From Fibrobacterota bacterium (GTDB lineage Bacteria > Fibrobacterota > Chitinivibrionia > Chitinivibrionales > Chitinispirillaceae): DNA of 64,000 nucleotides. The notes below the pieces were generated by a model. That model did not search any database. It saw only the letters and a program-made list of their open reading frames with translations, and was not told the origin of the DNA. The position numbers and the translations under genes were made by a program. The stretch lies in assembly GCA_023436145.1 (NCBI GenBank), contig JAEZKP010000010.1, positions 1 through 64,000 on the forward strand. The letters run 5' to 3'. Position 1 is the stretch's first letter; each line of letters starts with the position of its first letter. Shown here piece after piece: positions 37,351 through 46,215 of the stretch.

Positions 37351-37950
37351 TTAACTCTCCAGGTTATGGCTATACAATCGTTTCTTTAAAATATAGTCAA
37401 TAACCGGTGATGGCAAAAGATACTCACAGGTATAACCTTGCGAAAAATAAGTTCTGATCAGAGTTGAACTTATCCCCCAATGAGGAGAAGGTATAAACCT
37501 GACATTAGCCGTCGATAGCTCATCCGGAATAATATCAGTATAACCAGGCCTGTGAGCTACACCAAAATTAACCAGACCTATGATCTCTTTATATCTACGC
37601 CAGGAACAGATCTCCTGCAGATTATCTGAACCGATAATAAAATAAAGAGGATGGCTGTTAAATTCGCTGTGCAACTCATGCAGTGTGTCGATGGTATAAG
37701 AGATGCCGGGACGATTCAGCTCAGATTCCCAGATTATTGAATGCAGATCGTTTTTCAGTGCTAGTTGAAGCATCACCAAACGGTCTGCAGCAGAAGCACA
37801 AAGAGTGGACTTTTTATGGGGAGGATTGCCGGAAGGAATGAAAATTATCTTCTCTAATCCCAAAGCTTCTCTGGCAAGAGATGCTACCGCGAGGTGCCCG
37901 TTGTGAACAGGATCAAAAATTCCTCCCAGAACACCAAGTGAACCAGACAT
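37351..37950 (-). CDS. nadD: Nicotinate-nucleotide adenylyltransferase
   Basis: This 199-residue enzyme makes deamido-NAD from nicotinate mononucleotide and ATP. It shows GGIFDPVHNGHL (the nucleotidyltransferase HxGH signature), IPSGNPPHKK, and RPGISYTIDT, all expected for NadD. Length is normal. The ATG at 37950 follows GGGGAG. It starts 20 bases after the BamD-like gene and is followed by the zinc ribbon 2 bases later. Confidence 0.95.
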   Translation of the reverse strand: MSGSLGVLGGIFDPVHNGHLAVASLAREALGLEKIIFIPSGNPPHKKSTLCASAADRLVMLQLALKNDLHSIIWESELNRPGISYTIDTLHELHSEFNSHPLYFIIGSDNLQEICSWRRYKEIIGLVNFGVAHRPGYTDIIPDELSTANVRFIPSPHWGISSTLIRTYFSQGYTCEYLLPSPVIDYILKKRLYSHNLES

Positions 37951-37970
37951 GAATTCTCTCCCCTGTCAGA

Positions 37971-38720
37971 TCACTGAGCCTGTTTTAACAGATCATGTGC
38001 TTTGGTAATCATACCTTTATCGGAGCTGTTCTGGATTAAAGCATCCAACATTTCTCTGGATTCGCTTTTTCTATTAAGTTTGATCAATATTTCTGCAGTG
38101 GTATAACGAGCCTGATCAACGTACATTGAACCTGGATGGTCCTGAAGAAATGTTTTAAAACAGATAACTGCCGATTCCAATTCATGGATTTTAATATAAA
38201 AATTAGCAGCATCAAAATCTTTCTTAGCAAGTTTTTCGAAGCATGAGTCAAGATAGTTTCTGGCACTGTCAGCAAACGCTCCCTCCGGATTAGTATCCAG
38301 AAAGTCTCTTAGCAGGGAGATCGCTTCTTTTGTTTCTGCCTGATCACGGCTGGAAGGATGAGATTGCATATACACAGCGTAACCGATGCGGAATTGAGCC
38401 TCTTTATGAAAGGGGGAGCTGGGAAAGTCCTGAGCAATAAGTTCGAAACTGGTACGCCCCTCCATGTAATTTTTTGATTTCAGATCCGACATGCCCAGAT
38501 AATAAAGGATACTGTCCATTGCCGGGCTACCACCACATTGGATTTTTGCATTTTCCAGCATGGTTTTGACTCTGGTATATTTTCCATTATTATACAGGGA
38601 TACTGCCTCTGAAATTGCTTTGGAGCAATCAAAAAGCTTACCCTTTTTTTTTGATTTGGCTAAACCAGGAATAATCAACAGAGCCACAATAAATAAAAGA
38701 CTGATTTTAATTTTATTCAT
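37971..38720 (-). CDS. BamD/YfiO-like TPR protein
   Basis: This 249-residue exported protein has a signal peptide (about 1-22) and about five TPR units, such as AISEAVSLYNNGKYTRV and EAQFRIGYAVYMQSHP, the arrangement of BamD, the outer-membrane assembly factor. BamD is normally a lipoprotein. Here there is no Cys at the cleavage site (GLAKSKKKG), so it may be a periplasmic form or another TPR protein. SD is weak. It opens the leftward cluster that ends with the GT-C gene. Confidence 0.65.
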   Translation of the reverse strand: MNKIKISLLFIVALLIIPGLAKSKKKGKLFDCSKAISEAVSLYNNGKYTRVKTMLENAKIQCGGSPAMDSILYYLGMSDLKSKNYMEGRTSFELIAQDFPSSPFHKEAQFRIGYAVYMQSHPSSRDQAETKEAISLLRDFLDTNPEGAFADSARNYLDSCFEKLAKKDFDAANFYIKIHELESAVICFKTFLQDHPGSMYVDQARYTTAEILIKLNRKSESREMLDALIQNSSDKGMITKAHDLLKQAQ

Positions 38721-39094
38721 AATTTTTTTCCAGTACGTTACTGACCGGGGTTGTCCATTTCTGTTTAGTGATGGTTAAGCATTAACGATACCCATTAAAA
38801 GTGGTTTTTTGAGTATTAAAAAAGCAAGAATAAGTTGGGAAAATCAGTTAAAAAATAAAAGACTGGTAAATTCAACATTGCAGCTGTTTTTTTAACCCCT
38901 TAAGCCGAAAACAAGTCAAACTTTTTTGTTGCAATTAATATTCCATTTTGCGGATTTTAATCACTTTTTAGCCAAAAAACCACTTCTTGAATTTAAAGTG
39001 CTTAAATGCAATACTTATTGTGACGGAGGGGATTTAATTCTATCCCTAAGTTTCCTCAGCCACTTTTTTACTGCAACAGAACGCAAAAACGCAG
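38721..39094. other. Divergent intergenic region
   Basis: This separates the BamD-like gene and the adenylate cyclase and holds no gene I can support. A weak sigma70-like pair for the cyclase is TTGAAT and AATACT spaced by 17 bases, near 38980-39015. The region is AT-rich with runs of T that could stall transcription. Confidence 0.3.
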
Positions 39095-42046
39095 GTGATA
39101 AGAGTGCAAAAAAAACGTCTCATTATACACAGCAATGCTTTACTTCAAAAAACGATCATAATTTTATCCATCACCACTTTGTCAGTTGTACTGGCCCGAT
39201 GGTTTTTACCCGATTTAATAGATCTGATAGAATATCAGACCTATTATCTGCGCTATAAATGGGCCTTCAATAACTCAAACATCTCTGAAGAGGAAAAAGT
39301 CGCCATTCAAAAAAGCCTTAACGTGTGTATTGTTGATATTGACGAGCGCAGCGTGGCCAGAGATAAACTCGGTTATTACGGGAACTGGCGTAGAAACATT
39401 CATGCAGAACTTATCAACTCACTTTCCAAACACTTTCCGGCTGCAGTACTCTTTGACATCTGTTTTCATGAACCTGAAGATGAAAACATAAAAAAAAGTA
39501 CTTCCGAAATAGTGACCAGAGCTCTCAGCTCTCTTTATGCAGAATCGATTCCGCAGGGAATCTCTGATAGCATCGTCCGCTCCATAAATTTTGATGAGCA
39601 GTTTTCAAATTCAACCAGAAAAGCCGGCAACATTATCCACAGCTTTTCAGCCAGAAATAAAAGCGACTACACCGAACTGGAGTGGAATTCGATAAAAAAC
39701 AGAACTACAAAAGAATGGCTTGATTCGCTTAACGGAAGCGGTTATATCCATCTGGACAAAACTCAAAGTAAAGCATTCAATACAACTAACACTAAACCGG
39801 TAATAGATGGAATCTTTCCATCATTGGGAAGCGCAGCAAGAAGCATTGGTTACATAAATGCCGCACCCAATTCAGACGGTATCATCCGATCCATACCTCT
39901 GCTTTTCAAATATGGAAAGCACGATATCGCCACACTGGGTCTGAGTGTAGTTGCAGCATGCCGGCTTTTTGGGACGGCAGATTCAGAGATCATCTTTAAA
40001 CCTGGCAAATATCTGGATATTGGTAAACCATTTAAAATCTTCAAACTGGAAAGCGGTAATTTACAACCATCATACCCGCACTTCACTATCGATGAACTTG
40101 GAATGCTTCTGAATCAAAAAACTGAAATTTTAAATCTTCAAAATGGAAAGAAAATTGCGATCTCCGCATTCTGTAAGTTATGCCATGATTCTGCTTCCGA
40201 TAAATCTTATATCAATATGAATGCAGGTGATTTTTCACTTCCCACAATTGAAGCAATGCAATCAAAAAATATTAAGGATTATCTTAACCAGAGTATAGGT
40301 TCCACGCTCATAATATCAGATAACATCTCTGTAATCAGGGATTCTGAGAAAGACTGGCTTCTTAACTGTGCAAACGAAGCAATGGAGTACTTTCTTCAGG
40401 AACATGAACTAAAAACCTTGCTTAACATAAACATTGACAAATTACAAAATCTGTCAAAAGAAGAGCACCTTCTGTTTCACAGTCTTTCAGTATGGAAAGA
40501 CCATGAAAAGCTTTTCAGTTCTATTCCGGTTTTAAACGGACAGACACTTATCGAATTATTAAATGTTTCCTGGGAAAAGGTAGAATCTATGGAACCAGGG
40601 AGCAGAATGGAATTCGGTTCACCTACAATAATTCCTCTGGACAAAGAGAACCTGCATACCATAAACTACACCGGTCCACGAAAAACATTCCCTTACTACT
40701 CCTATTACGATATTCTTAAAAGCAGAGTATCAGCAGATCTGGACGGAAAGATTTTTATTGTAGGTTCCAGTCTTCCAAATCTCTTTGATATTAAAGCCGC
40801 TCCTCATGATATCTGGTTTCCCGGGGTCGAAATCCATGCTACCCTGCTGAATTCATTTCTTCAAAATTCATTTGTTACCAGACCTGGAGATTATACAACT
40901 TTCCTTTTGCCAGTTCTGTTTGCTCTTATCGGAGCAATTCTTTTCTCAATCTCTTCCCCGATACTGGGTTCTATTCTTTTTCTATCCACCGTTTTTGTTC
41001 ATTTTATTTTTTCCATGTCATTTTTCAGCACTTTAAAGATCTGGATTCCGGTTGCCCAACCTCTGGCTGCCTCAGGCTATAGCTTTATATTCTCAATTGC
41101 TTACAGGTTTCTGGTGGAAGAAAAGAATAAAAAATATCTCTATGCCACATTTTCCAGCTATCTCTCCCCGGCAGTTATTGAAAACATGTACCAGCAGAAA
41201 ATTACTCCAACCCTGGGTGGAACTGAAAGCGAAATTACTGCTTTTTTCACCGATATTCAGGGTTTCTCCAGTTTCTCAGAGAAGTTAGGATCACCGATAA
41301 AGTTAGTTTCCTTACTTAATGAATACCTTTCTGCAATGACAGATATTCTTCTGGAAAATGAGGGTACACTTGACAAATATGAGGGCGATGCGATTATTGC
41401 CTTTTTTGGAGCCCCAACATCCAATCCCTCCCACCCTGCGCAAGCATGCTGTACAGCAATAAAAATGCAGCAGAAACTGGCAGAATTAAGAGCCAAATGG
41501 ACTCAGGAAGGAGATAAATGGCCGGAAATAGTAAAAAACATGAGGATGCGAATCGGAATTAATAGTGGACTTATGGTAACCGGTAACATGGGTTCAAATA
41601 AAAGAATGAACTACACCATGATGGGAGACGAGGTCAATCTGGCAGCACGCCTGGAAAGTGCTGCGAAACAATTCGGTGTTTTCACCCTGGTCGGTGAAAA
41701 CACCTATAAACATGTCCAGTCCCAGTTTGAGTTCCGCCATATTGACAAAATCAAAGTCGTGGGAAAAGATATACCTGTAAATGTTTACGAACTTTTATCC
41801 GAAAATGGAGAACTCGAAGATACAACCCGACAATTAAGAGAACTCTATCATAGTGGTTTAGAACAATATCAGAAGCAGAATTTCACAGAAGCAATCAGTT
41901 TTTTCGAAAAATCAAAATTACTGGAACCCTATAAAGAGATCTGCAAGATCACCGCATCAGAAAGAATGATCAAGATCTCAGAATCATTACTAAAAAATCC
42001 TCCACCCTACGGATGGGATGGTACAAATGAATTATCATCTAAATAA
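39095..42046 (+). CDS. CHASE2 membrane adenylate cyclase (class III)
   Basis: This protein of up to 983 residues has an N-terminal membrane helix, a long extracytoplasmic CHASE2 sensor domain (about 45-600, with VDIDERSV and VLFDICFHEP), three membrane helices (about 605-680) and a class III cyclase domain. The cyclase keeps both metal aspartates (FTDIQGFS and EGDAIIAFFG) plus DKYEGD Lys and NYTMMGDEVNLAARL, which favour ATP over GTP. A TPR-like segment ends the protein. It should convert an outer signal to cAMP. The start is unclear: GTG at 39095 has no SD and GTG at 39104 follows AGG. Confidence 0.9.
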   Translation: MIRVQKKRLIIHSNALLQKTIIILSITTLSVVLARWFLPDLIDLIEYQTYYLRYKWAFNNSNISEEEKVAIQKSLNVCIVDIDERSVARDKLGYYGNWRRNIHAELINSLSKHFPAAVLFDICFHEPEDENIKKSTSEIVTRALSSLYAESIPQGISDSIVRSINFDEQFSNSTRKAGNIIHSFSARNKSDYTELEWNSIKNRTTKEWLDSLNGSGYIHLDKTQSKAFNTTNTKPVIDGIFPSLGSAARSIGYINAAPNSDGIIRSIPLLFKYGKHDIATLGLSVVAACRLFGTADSEIIFKPGKYLDIGKPFKIFKLESGNLQPSYPHFTIDELGMLLNQKTEILNLQNGKKIAISAFCKLCHDSASDKSYINMNAGDFSLPTIEAMQSKNIKDYLNQSIGSTLIISDNISVIRDSEKDWLLNCANEAMEYFLQEHELKTLLNINIDKLQNLSKEEHLLFHSLSVWKDHEKLFSSIPVLNGQTLIELLNVSWEKVESMEPGSRMEFGSPTIIPLDKENLHTINYTGPRKTFPYYSYYDILKSRVSADLDGKIFIVGSSLPNLFDIKAAPHDIWFPGVEIHATLLNSFLQNSFVTRPGDYTTFLLPVLFALIGAILFSISSPILGSILFLSTVFVHFIFSMSFFSTLKIWIPVAQPLAASGYSFIFSIAYRFLVEEKNKKYLYATFSSYLSPAVIENMYQQKITPTLGGTESEITAFFTDIQGFSSFSEKLGSPIKLVSLLNEYLSAMTDILLENEGTLDKYEGDAIIAFFGAPTSNPSHPAQACCTAIKMQQKLAELRAKWTQEGDKWPEIVKNMRMRIGINSGLMVTGNMGSNKRMNYTMMGDEVNLAARLESAAKQFGVFTLVGENTYKHVQSQFEFRHIDKIKVVGKDIPVNVYELLSENGELEDTTRQLRELYHSGLEQYQKQNFTEAISFFEKSKLLEPYKEICKITASERMIKISESLLKNPPPYGWDGTNELSSK

Positions 42047-42091
42047 GTAGCAGTAATTGACTATCTTTAATGTTTCATGGGGGATGAATTC

Positions 42092-43423
42092 TCAGGCAAA
42101 AGCGAAATAATCAAAACTTTCAAGTTTAGCCTTAAGCATTTCCAGAGAAATACCTAAAACTTTACTTGCGCGTACCAGATCCTGATTGTAGTGATTCACC
42201 ATTCTGATAATATGTTTACGCTCGATCTCTTTGAGAGAGCATGCTTCGGAAGGATCGTCGAAAACCACCAATTTGCAGTTAAGTCCAGAAAAATGCTCAA
42301 TTGTAAGTTTTCTACCCTGAGCCAGCAGAAGCGCCCGCTCCAGAACATTTCTCATCTCCCGGATGTTTCCAGGCCAGGAATAATCTAATAAGTACTTCTG
42401 CACCTCATGATCCAGAGGGAAGTACTGATACCCGAATGATCGCAGAATGTTCTCTGCAAACCCGGGAATATCTTCTTTTCGCTCCTTTAAAGCCGGCAGT
42501 TCAATGGGAAAAACACATATTCTGTAATAAAGATCGGTTCTGAATTTTCCAGCCTCCGATTCTTCCAGAAGCTTTTTATTAGTGGCACAAATCAGTCTGA
42601 ACCTGCTTGTTCGAATCTTGTTTTCACCGATTCTGCGAAAACTCTTCTCTTCTATCGTTTTCAGCAATTCAGCCTGAACACTCAACTCCATATCACCAAT
42701 CTCATCAAGAAATAAAGTACCATTGTCTGCCACTTCGATTAGTCCCTCCCTGTCCTTTAGCGCAGAGGTAAACGAACCCCGGGCATGACCATACAATTCA
42801 CTTCTCAACAGTTCCCCTCTGAGTGCAGAACAATTGAGCTCAACATAATTACCAGCGGCCCTTGAACTGTTTTCATGAATCCATTTTGCAAGGACACCTT
42901 TACCTGTACCAGTCTCCCCCAGAAGTAAAACCACCGAATCGTTATTTGTAGCCACTTCTGCAAATTTTTTTATCTGCAAACTTTTGGGAGAATCCCCAAA
43001 ATATGGCTCCACAGATGCTTTTTTCAGCCTGCGGGACCTGTATTCCTTTTTTTTAAGCTCCTCATGCTCCAGACACTTCTGAATACTCAAGCCCAAGCCT
43101 TCGATTTCCATCGGTTTTGTAATAAAATTGGTTGCACCCAGGCGCATAGCCTTAACTGCTGTACTTACATCAGCTGCTCCGGAAATCACAATGACTGGTG
43201 TAGAACTGAATTTACTGTTGATTTCCTGGATCAGATCCAGAGATATGCCATCAGGAAGCTTTACATCCAGCAATATTACATCAAAAACTTCCTTTTCAAT
43301 AAGCGCACGTGCCTGCTTCAGTGAAAAAGCCTGAGTAACATCATACCCACAGCCAGATAGAAATCTGGTTATTGCTATTTGTACAATTTCCTCATCATCC
43401 ACCAACAAAATCCTGGAATGCAT
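42092..43423 (-). CDS. NtrC-type sigma54 response regulator with altered GAFTGA loop
   Basis: This 443-residue protein has a receiver domain (phospho-acceptor Asp53 in LLDVKLPDG), an AAA+ domain with Walker A GETGTGKG (169-176) and Walker B FLDE (238-241), and a Fis-type HTH at the end. The sigma54-contact loop reads GSFTSA (216-221) where most family members have GAFTGA. The key Thr is kept, so activity may be kept or weakened. I place the start at the ATG at 43423 because AAGGAGG lies eight bases upstream. It is convergent with the adenylate cyclase and its histidine kinase is not in the window. Confidence 0.9.
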   Translation of the reverse strand: MHSRILLVDDEEIVQIAITRFLSGCGYDVTQAFSLKQARALIEKEVFDVILLDVKLPDGISLDLIQEINSKFSSTPVIVISGAADVSTAVKAMRLGATNFITKPMEIEGLGLSIQKCLEHEELKKKEYRSRRLKKASVEPYFGDSPKSLQIKKFAEVATNNDSVVLLLGETGTGKGVLAKWIHENSSRAAGNYVELNCSALRGELLRSELYGHARGSFTSALKDREGLIEVADNGTLFLDEIGDMELSVQAELLKTIEEKSFRRIGENKIRTSRFRLICATNKKLLEESEAGKFRTDLYYRICVFPIELPALKERKEDIPGFAENILRSFGYQYFPLDHEVQKYLLDYSWPGNIREMRNVLERALLLAQGRKLTIEHFSGLNCKLVVFDDPSEACSLKEIERKHIIRMVNHYNQDLVRASKVLGISLEMLKAKLESFDYFAFA

Positions 43424-43510
43424 TCCAATTGCCTCCTTAAAGTACCCTGCTTTCAACTTAACCGACCAACTGCAATAGTATTCTGCTAATAAAAAGTAGA
43501 GGCAAGAGAC

Positions 43511-43740
43511 ATACCAAGATTTGAGATTTGAGATATGAGATTTCAGATTTGGGGAATAAGGAATTTGAGATTTTAAGAATTTAAGGATTTGGGGAGTAGG
43601 GAATTTGAGATTTTAAGAATGTAAGGATTTAGGGAGTAAGGAATTTGAGGTTTTAGGAATGTAAGAATTTGAGGAATTGACAGATTTGTGAAGAAAATTG
43701 GGATTACTGATTTGAGGATTTCGGGATACTAAGAATAAAA
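43511..43740. repeat. 40-bp tandem repeat in an AT-rich array
   Basis: Three near-identical 40-bp units start at 43551, 43591 and 43631. Each reads about GGGGAGTAAGGAATTTGAGA then TTTTAAGAATGTAAGGATTT. Degenerate copies extend on both sides (43511-43550 and 43671-43740). Similar GATTTGAGATTT text is found at the window's left end and between atpH and atpA, suggesting a dispersed element family. Confidence 0.85.
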
Positions 43741-43763
43741 ACTAAGATGATTTTATATGAAAA

Positions 43764-43792
43764 CTGCTCATAATGACAGGCATCATGAGCAG
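43764..43792 (-). terminator. Terminator after the barrel-TPR operon
   Basis: A perfect 8-bp stem CTGCTCAT/ATGAGCAG with a 13-base loop is followed on the minus strand by TTTTCATATAAAA. It lies 29 bases past the stop of the barrel-TPR gene at 43821, matching a transcription end for the leftward VWA/TPR operon. Confidence 0.6.
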
Positions 43793-43820
43793 CTTAAAAC
43801 AGGCTTTTTTTTTCAACTTT

Positions 43821-46130
43821 TTACTGGCTGTTACTTTCCAGATTCTCCATCTCTTCCCTCAATTTTTCGATTTCATCATTTATCTCTTTATCCTTATCCA
43901 TAATCTTTTCTGTTTCCTTTTTGATAACAGTGGCATTAAGGATCTTATGGACATTGGCAAGAGCATACTCTACATCACTTTTAACCGCCTCAAAGGATCT
44001 TTCAAAGAATTTTGTTCTTTTTGCTTGTTCAGCAAAAAGCAGATAATCATCAATTTTCTGTTTGTGACCAAGCTGATCGTTATGTAAACTATCAATGGTC
44101 TGCTGTTTTGCAGCCTGCCCCCTTCTGGCAGTACTGGTGACCCGTTCAGCCAGAAAAGCATAAGAGAGACGGTTATTCTCATAACGCATTTTCTCTGCAT
44201 TAAGTGAATCTTCTGAAAAACCAGTGAATGAATTCATTCTTTCTGCTATAGGAGTAAGGATAGTCTGTGCCTGCAGGAAATTCTTTTCCAACATATACCC
44301 ATAAGCCTGCAACAGTGCTGCTTCGGCCTGTATAACAAACCTTTTACTGCTCTGAGCCAAAGAGGCACCGGCATTGATACAATCCCTCCACTGCCTGGCT
44401 TTAATTGCAGTCCACCCTAACCCCAGAAGTGCATCCTCGTAGTAATAGCTCTCCGGTGGGATCATCCTGAGCGCAGAGACCGCTTTGGAAAGAGAATTTT
44501 CTTCATAATACACATAACCCAACAGAACCAGAGAACGATTGACAATCTCTTTCTGGGATTTTCCGGTAACTGAAGCACTCACGCAATTATCCAGTCTGGA
44601 AATAATTCCGTTCATATCGGCTGATTCCATAAGAGCTAGAGCCGTTGCAGCTGAATGCTGAGCAAAAACATAAACCGGATGCACATCAGGAACCAGATCG
44701 AAATATTGCAGGGATTTGTCATATTCTCCCTGACGGATCTCGGTTTCCCCCATTATGTAATTTCCGTGAGCGCGGATTGAATCGGAAACCCCCTGCCGGT
44801 TGAGTTCAATATACTGGTTGTAAACTGAATCATAATCACCCTGTCTGTAATGAATTCTCATGAGTCCAAGGTCGCTGTGAGAAACGATGGAACTGAGTGA
44901 ATATTCCTGTTTAACCGACTGGTACATCTTTTTGGCTTCCTCCCTCATATCCATCTCTTCAAGACAGGAACCTGCAAAATGGGTAACCAGATCGTTTTTG
45001 TGGAAATCAGGAAATTCGGTAAGAATACGCTGGTAGATAAAATAGGCATTCCAGTAATCACCCTTATAGTATAATTTCATGGCTTTATTATATAACTCAC
45101 TGGAATTGAGGTTGACTACACGTGCGACCCTGCGGTTTCTAATCTCTTCTCTGCTGCGCCCCACATCAGCCCGCACATATAGCGAATGAGTTCCCTGAAG
45201 TTCGTTTTTGATTTCTTCTCTATATTGGTAAAGAAAAGAGAGATCCCTTCCCCCATTGACCTGAGGCACATTCAGTTCCACCGCTGCCCCCCAGAAATCA
45301 AATTTTTGGGAATGCCCTACATTTGTGAAACCCTTAACCGCTACAAAGGGAAGTACCCAGAACCCTCCCTGCAGAAAAATATCCCATTCCAGATACTTTT
45401 TACTGTTCATAAATGTTTTAGAATCGGCAAAAAGATCGGTCATATCAAACTCAAAATCAAATTCTATCCGATCGTTTAGAATAGTAGTATGGTAAAAAGT
45501 CTTGGCCGAAAATGGCAGTTTGTCCAATTCAGAGAGCTTGGGAGCAATCAGGTTCTGAAATGTGATGCCCAAAACATGGAACCCTAGCACAGGATGCAGT
45601 AATAAACGATAAGTCAGCCCCAGATCTGCCCCGAATTTTAAAGAGGGTGAGACTCCGAAATTACCCTGGTAAGCCAGGTTGAGATTTATCCCCACATTGA
45701 GCCTCCGCCAGGGATTAGTGGCATAAGAGAGAGTGAAAAGAAAATTATTGTTTGTTGAACCTACGCCAATAGAGTCCTCGATAGTAGCGAAGTCCATGAC
45801 TTCATGCCCGCTTTCACCGAGTACTGAAAAACCGGCAGTGTGATAAATCCCTACAGGAATAACAACTCCTGTTTCCCAAAGCTTCGCAGCTTCATCACCC
45901 GACAAAGAAACAACCCCCCTGATTGAAGAATACAGATATTCCATCATCAAGGCAGGATTGGTACTTGGAGAATAGAATTTGGAAAAGGTTCTCCATTGAT
46001 CAGAAAGAATATATTCACCAGGTAAACCATCTGAATGCGCCTTTTTCAGAACTGATCCTGGGATCAGCATAAGAAAACCGATAAGAAGGAGAAATCTGGA
46101 AAGGGTGGCTCTTTTCATTTTGAATATCAT
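43821..46130 (-). CDS. Outer-membrane beta-barrel plus TPR protein
   Basis: This 769-residue exported protein has an N-terminal signal, then a PorV-like beta-barrel region (about 35-340, with SPSTNPALMMEY, repeated aromatic strands and GADLGLTYRL), then about ten TPR-like repeats (350-690) and a C-terminal coiled coil (about 700-769). The layout suggests a periplasmic scaffold attached to an outer-membrane barrel, as in secretion or gliding machineries. The start at 46130 or 46118 (MKRATL) is undecided. It is downstream of the VWA gene with an 85-base gap and same strand, so the two likely work together. Confidence 0.7.
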   Translation of the reverse strand: MIFKMKRATLSRFLLLIGFLMLIPGSVLKKAHSDGLPGEYILSDQWRTFSKFYSPSTNPALMMEYLYSSIRGVVSLSGDEAAKLWETGVVIPVGIYHTAGFSVLGESGHEVMDFATIEDSIGVGSTNNNFLFTLSYATNPWRRLNVGINLNLAYQGNFGVSPSLKFGADLGLTYRLLLHPVLGFHVLGITFQNLIAPKLSELDKLPFSAKTFYHTTILNDRIEFDFEFDMTDLFADSKTFMNSKKYLEWDIFLQGGFWVLPFVAVKGFTNVGHSQKFDFWGAAVELNVPQVNGGRDLSFLYQYREEIKNELQGTHSLYVRADVGRSREEIRNRRVARVVNLNSSELYNKAMKLYYKGDYWNAYFIYQRILTEFPDFHKNDLVTHFAGSCLEEMDMREEAKKMYQSVKQEYSLSSIVSHSDLGLMRIHYRQGDYDSVYNQYIELNRQGVSDSIRAHGNYIMGETEIRQGEYDKSLQYFDLVPDVHPVYVFAQHSAATALALMESADMNGIISRLDNCVSASVTGKSQKEIVNRSLVLLGYVYYEENSLSKAVSALRMIPPESYYYEDALLGLGWTAIKARQWRDCINAGASLAQSSKRFVIQAEAALLQAYGYMLEKNFLQAQTILTPIAERMNSFTGFSEDSLNAEKMRYENNRLSYAFLAERVTSTARRGQAAKQQTIDSLHNDQLGHKQKIDDYLLFAEQAKRTKFFERSFEAVKSDVEYALANVHKILNATVIKKETEKIMDKDKEINDEIEKLREEMENLESNSQ

Positions 46131-46215
46131 AATCTCAATTCCATTTTTTTATTAATATGTATATTCCAAAACTATCTGTTTTTTGTTTATCTGCAACTCA
46201 CAAAACCATTTTTTC

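Noticed and set aside
43511..43740. CRISPR array
   Set aside because: The 40-base units are contiguous and degenerate with no unique spacers between conserved repeats, and no cas gene is near.
43773..44087. 104-residue + strand frame at the end of the barrel-TPR gene
   Set aside because: Shadow of the coiled-coil end of the minus-strand gene, Phe/Leu-rich, and starts inside the terminator.
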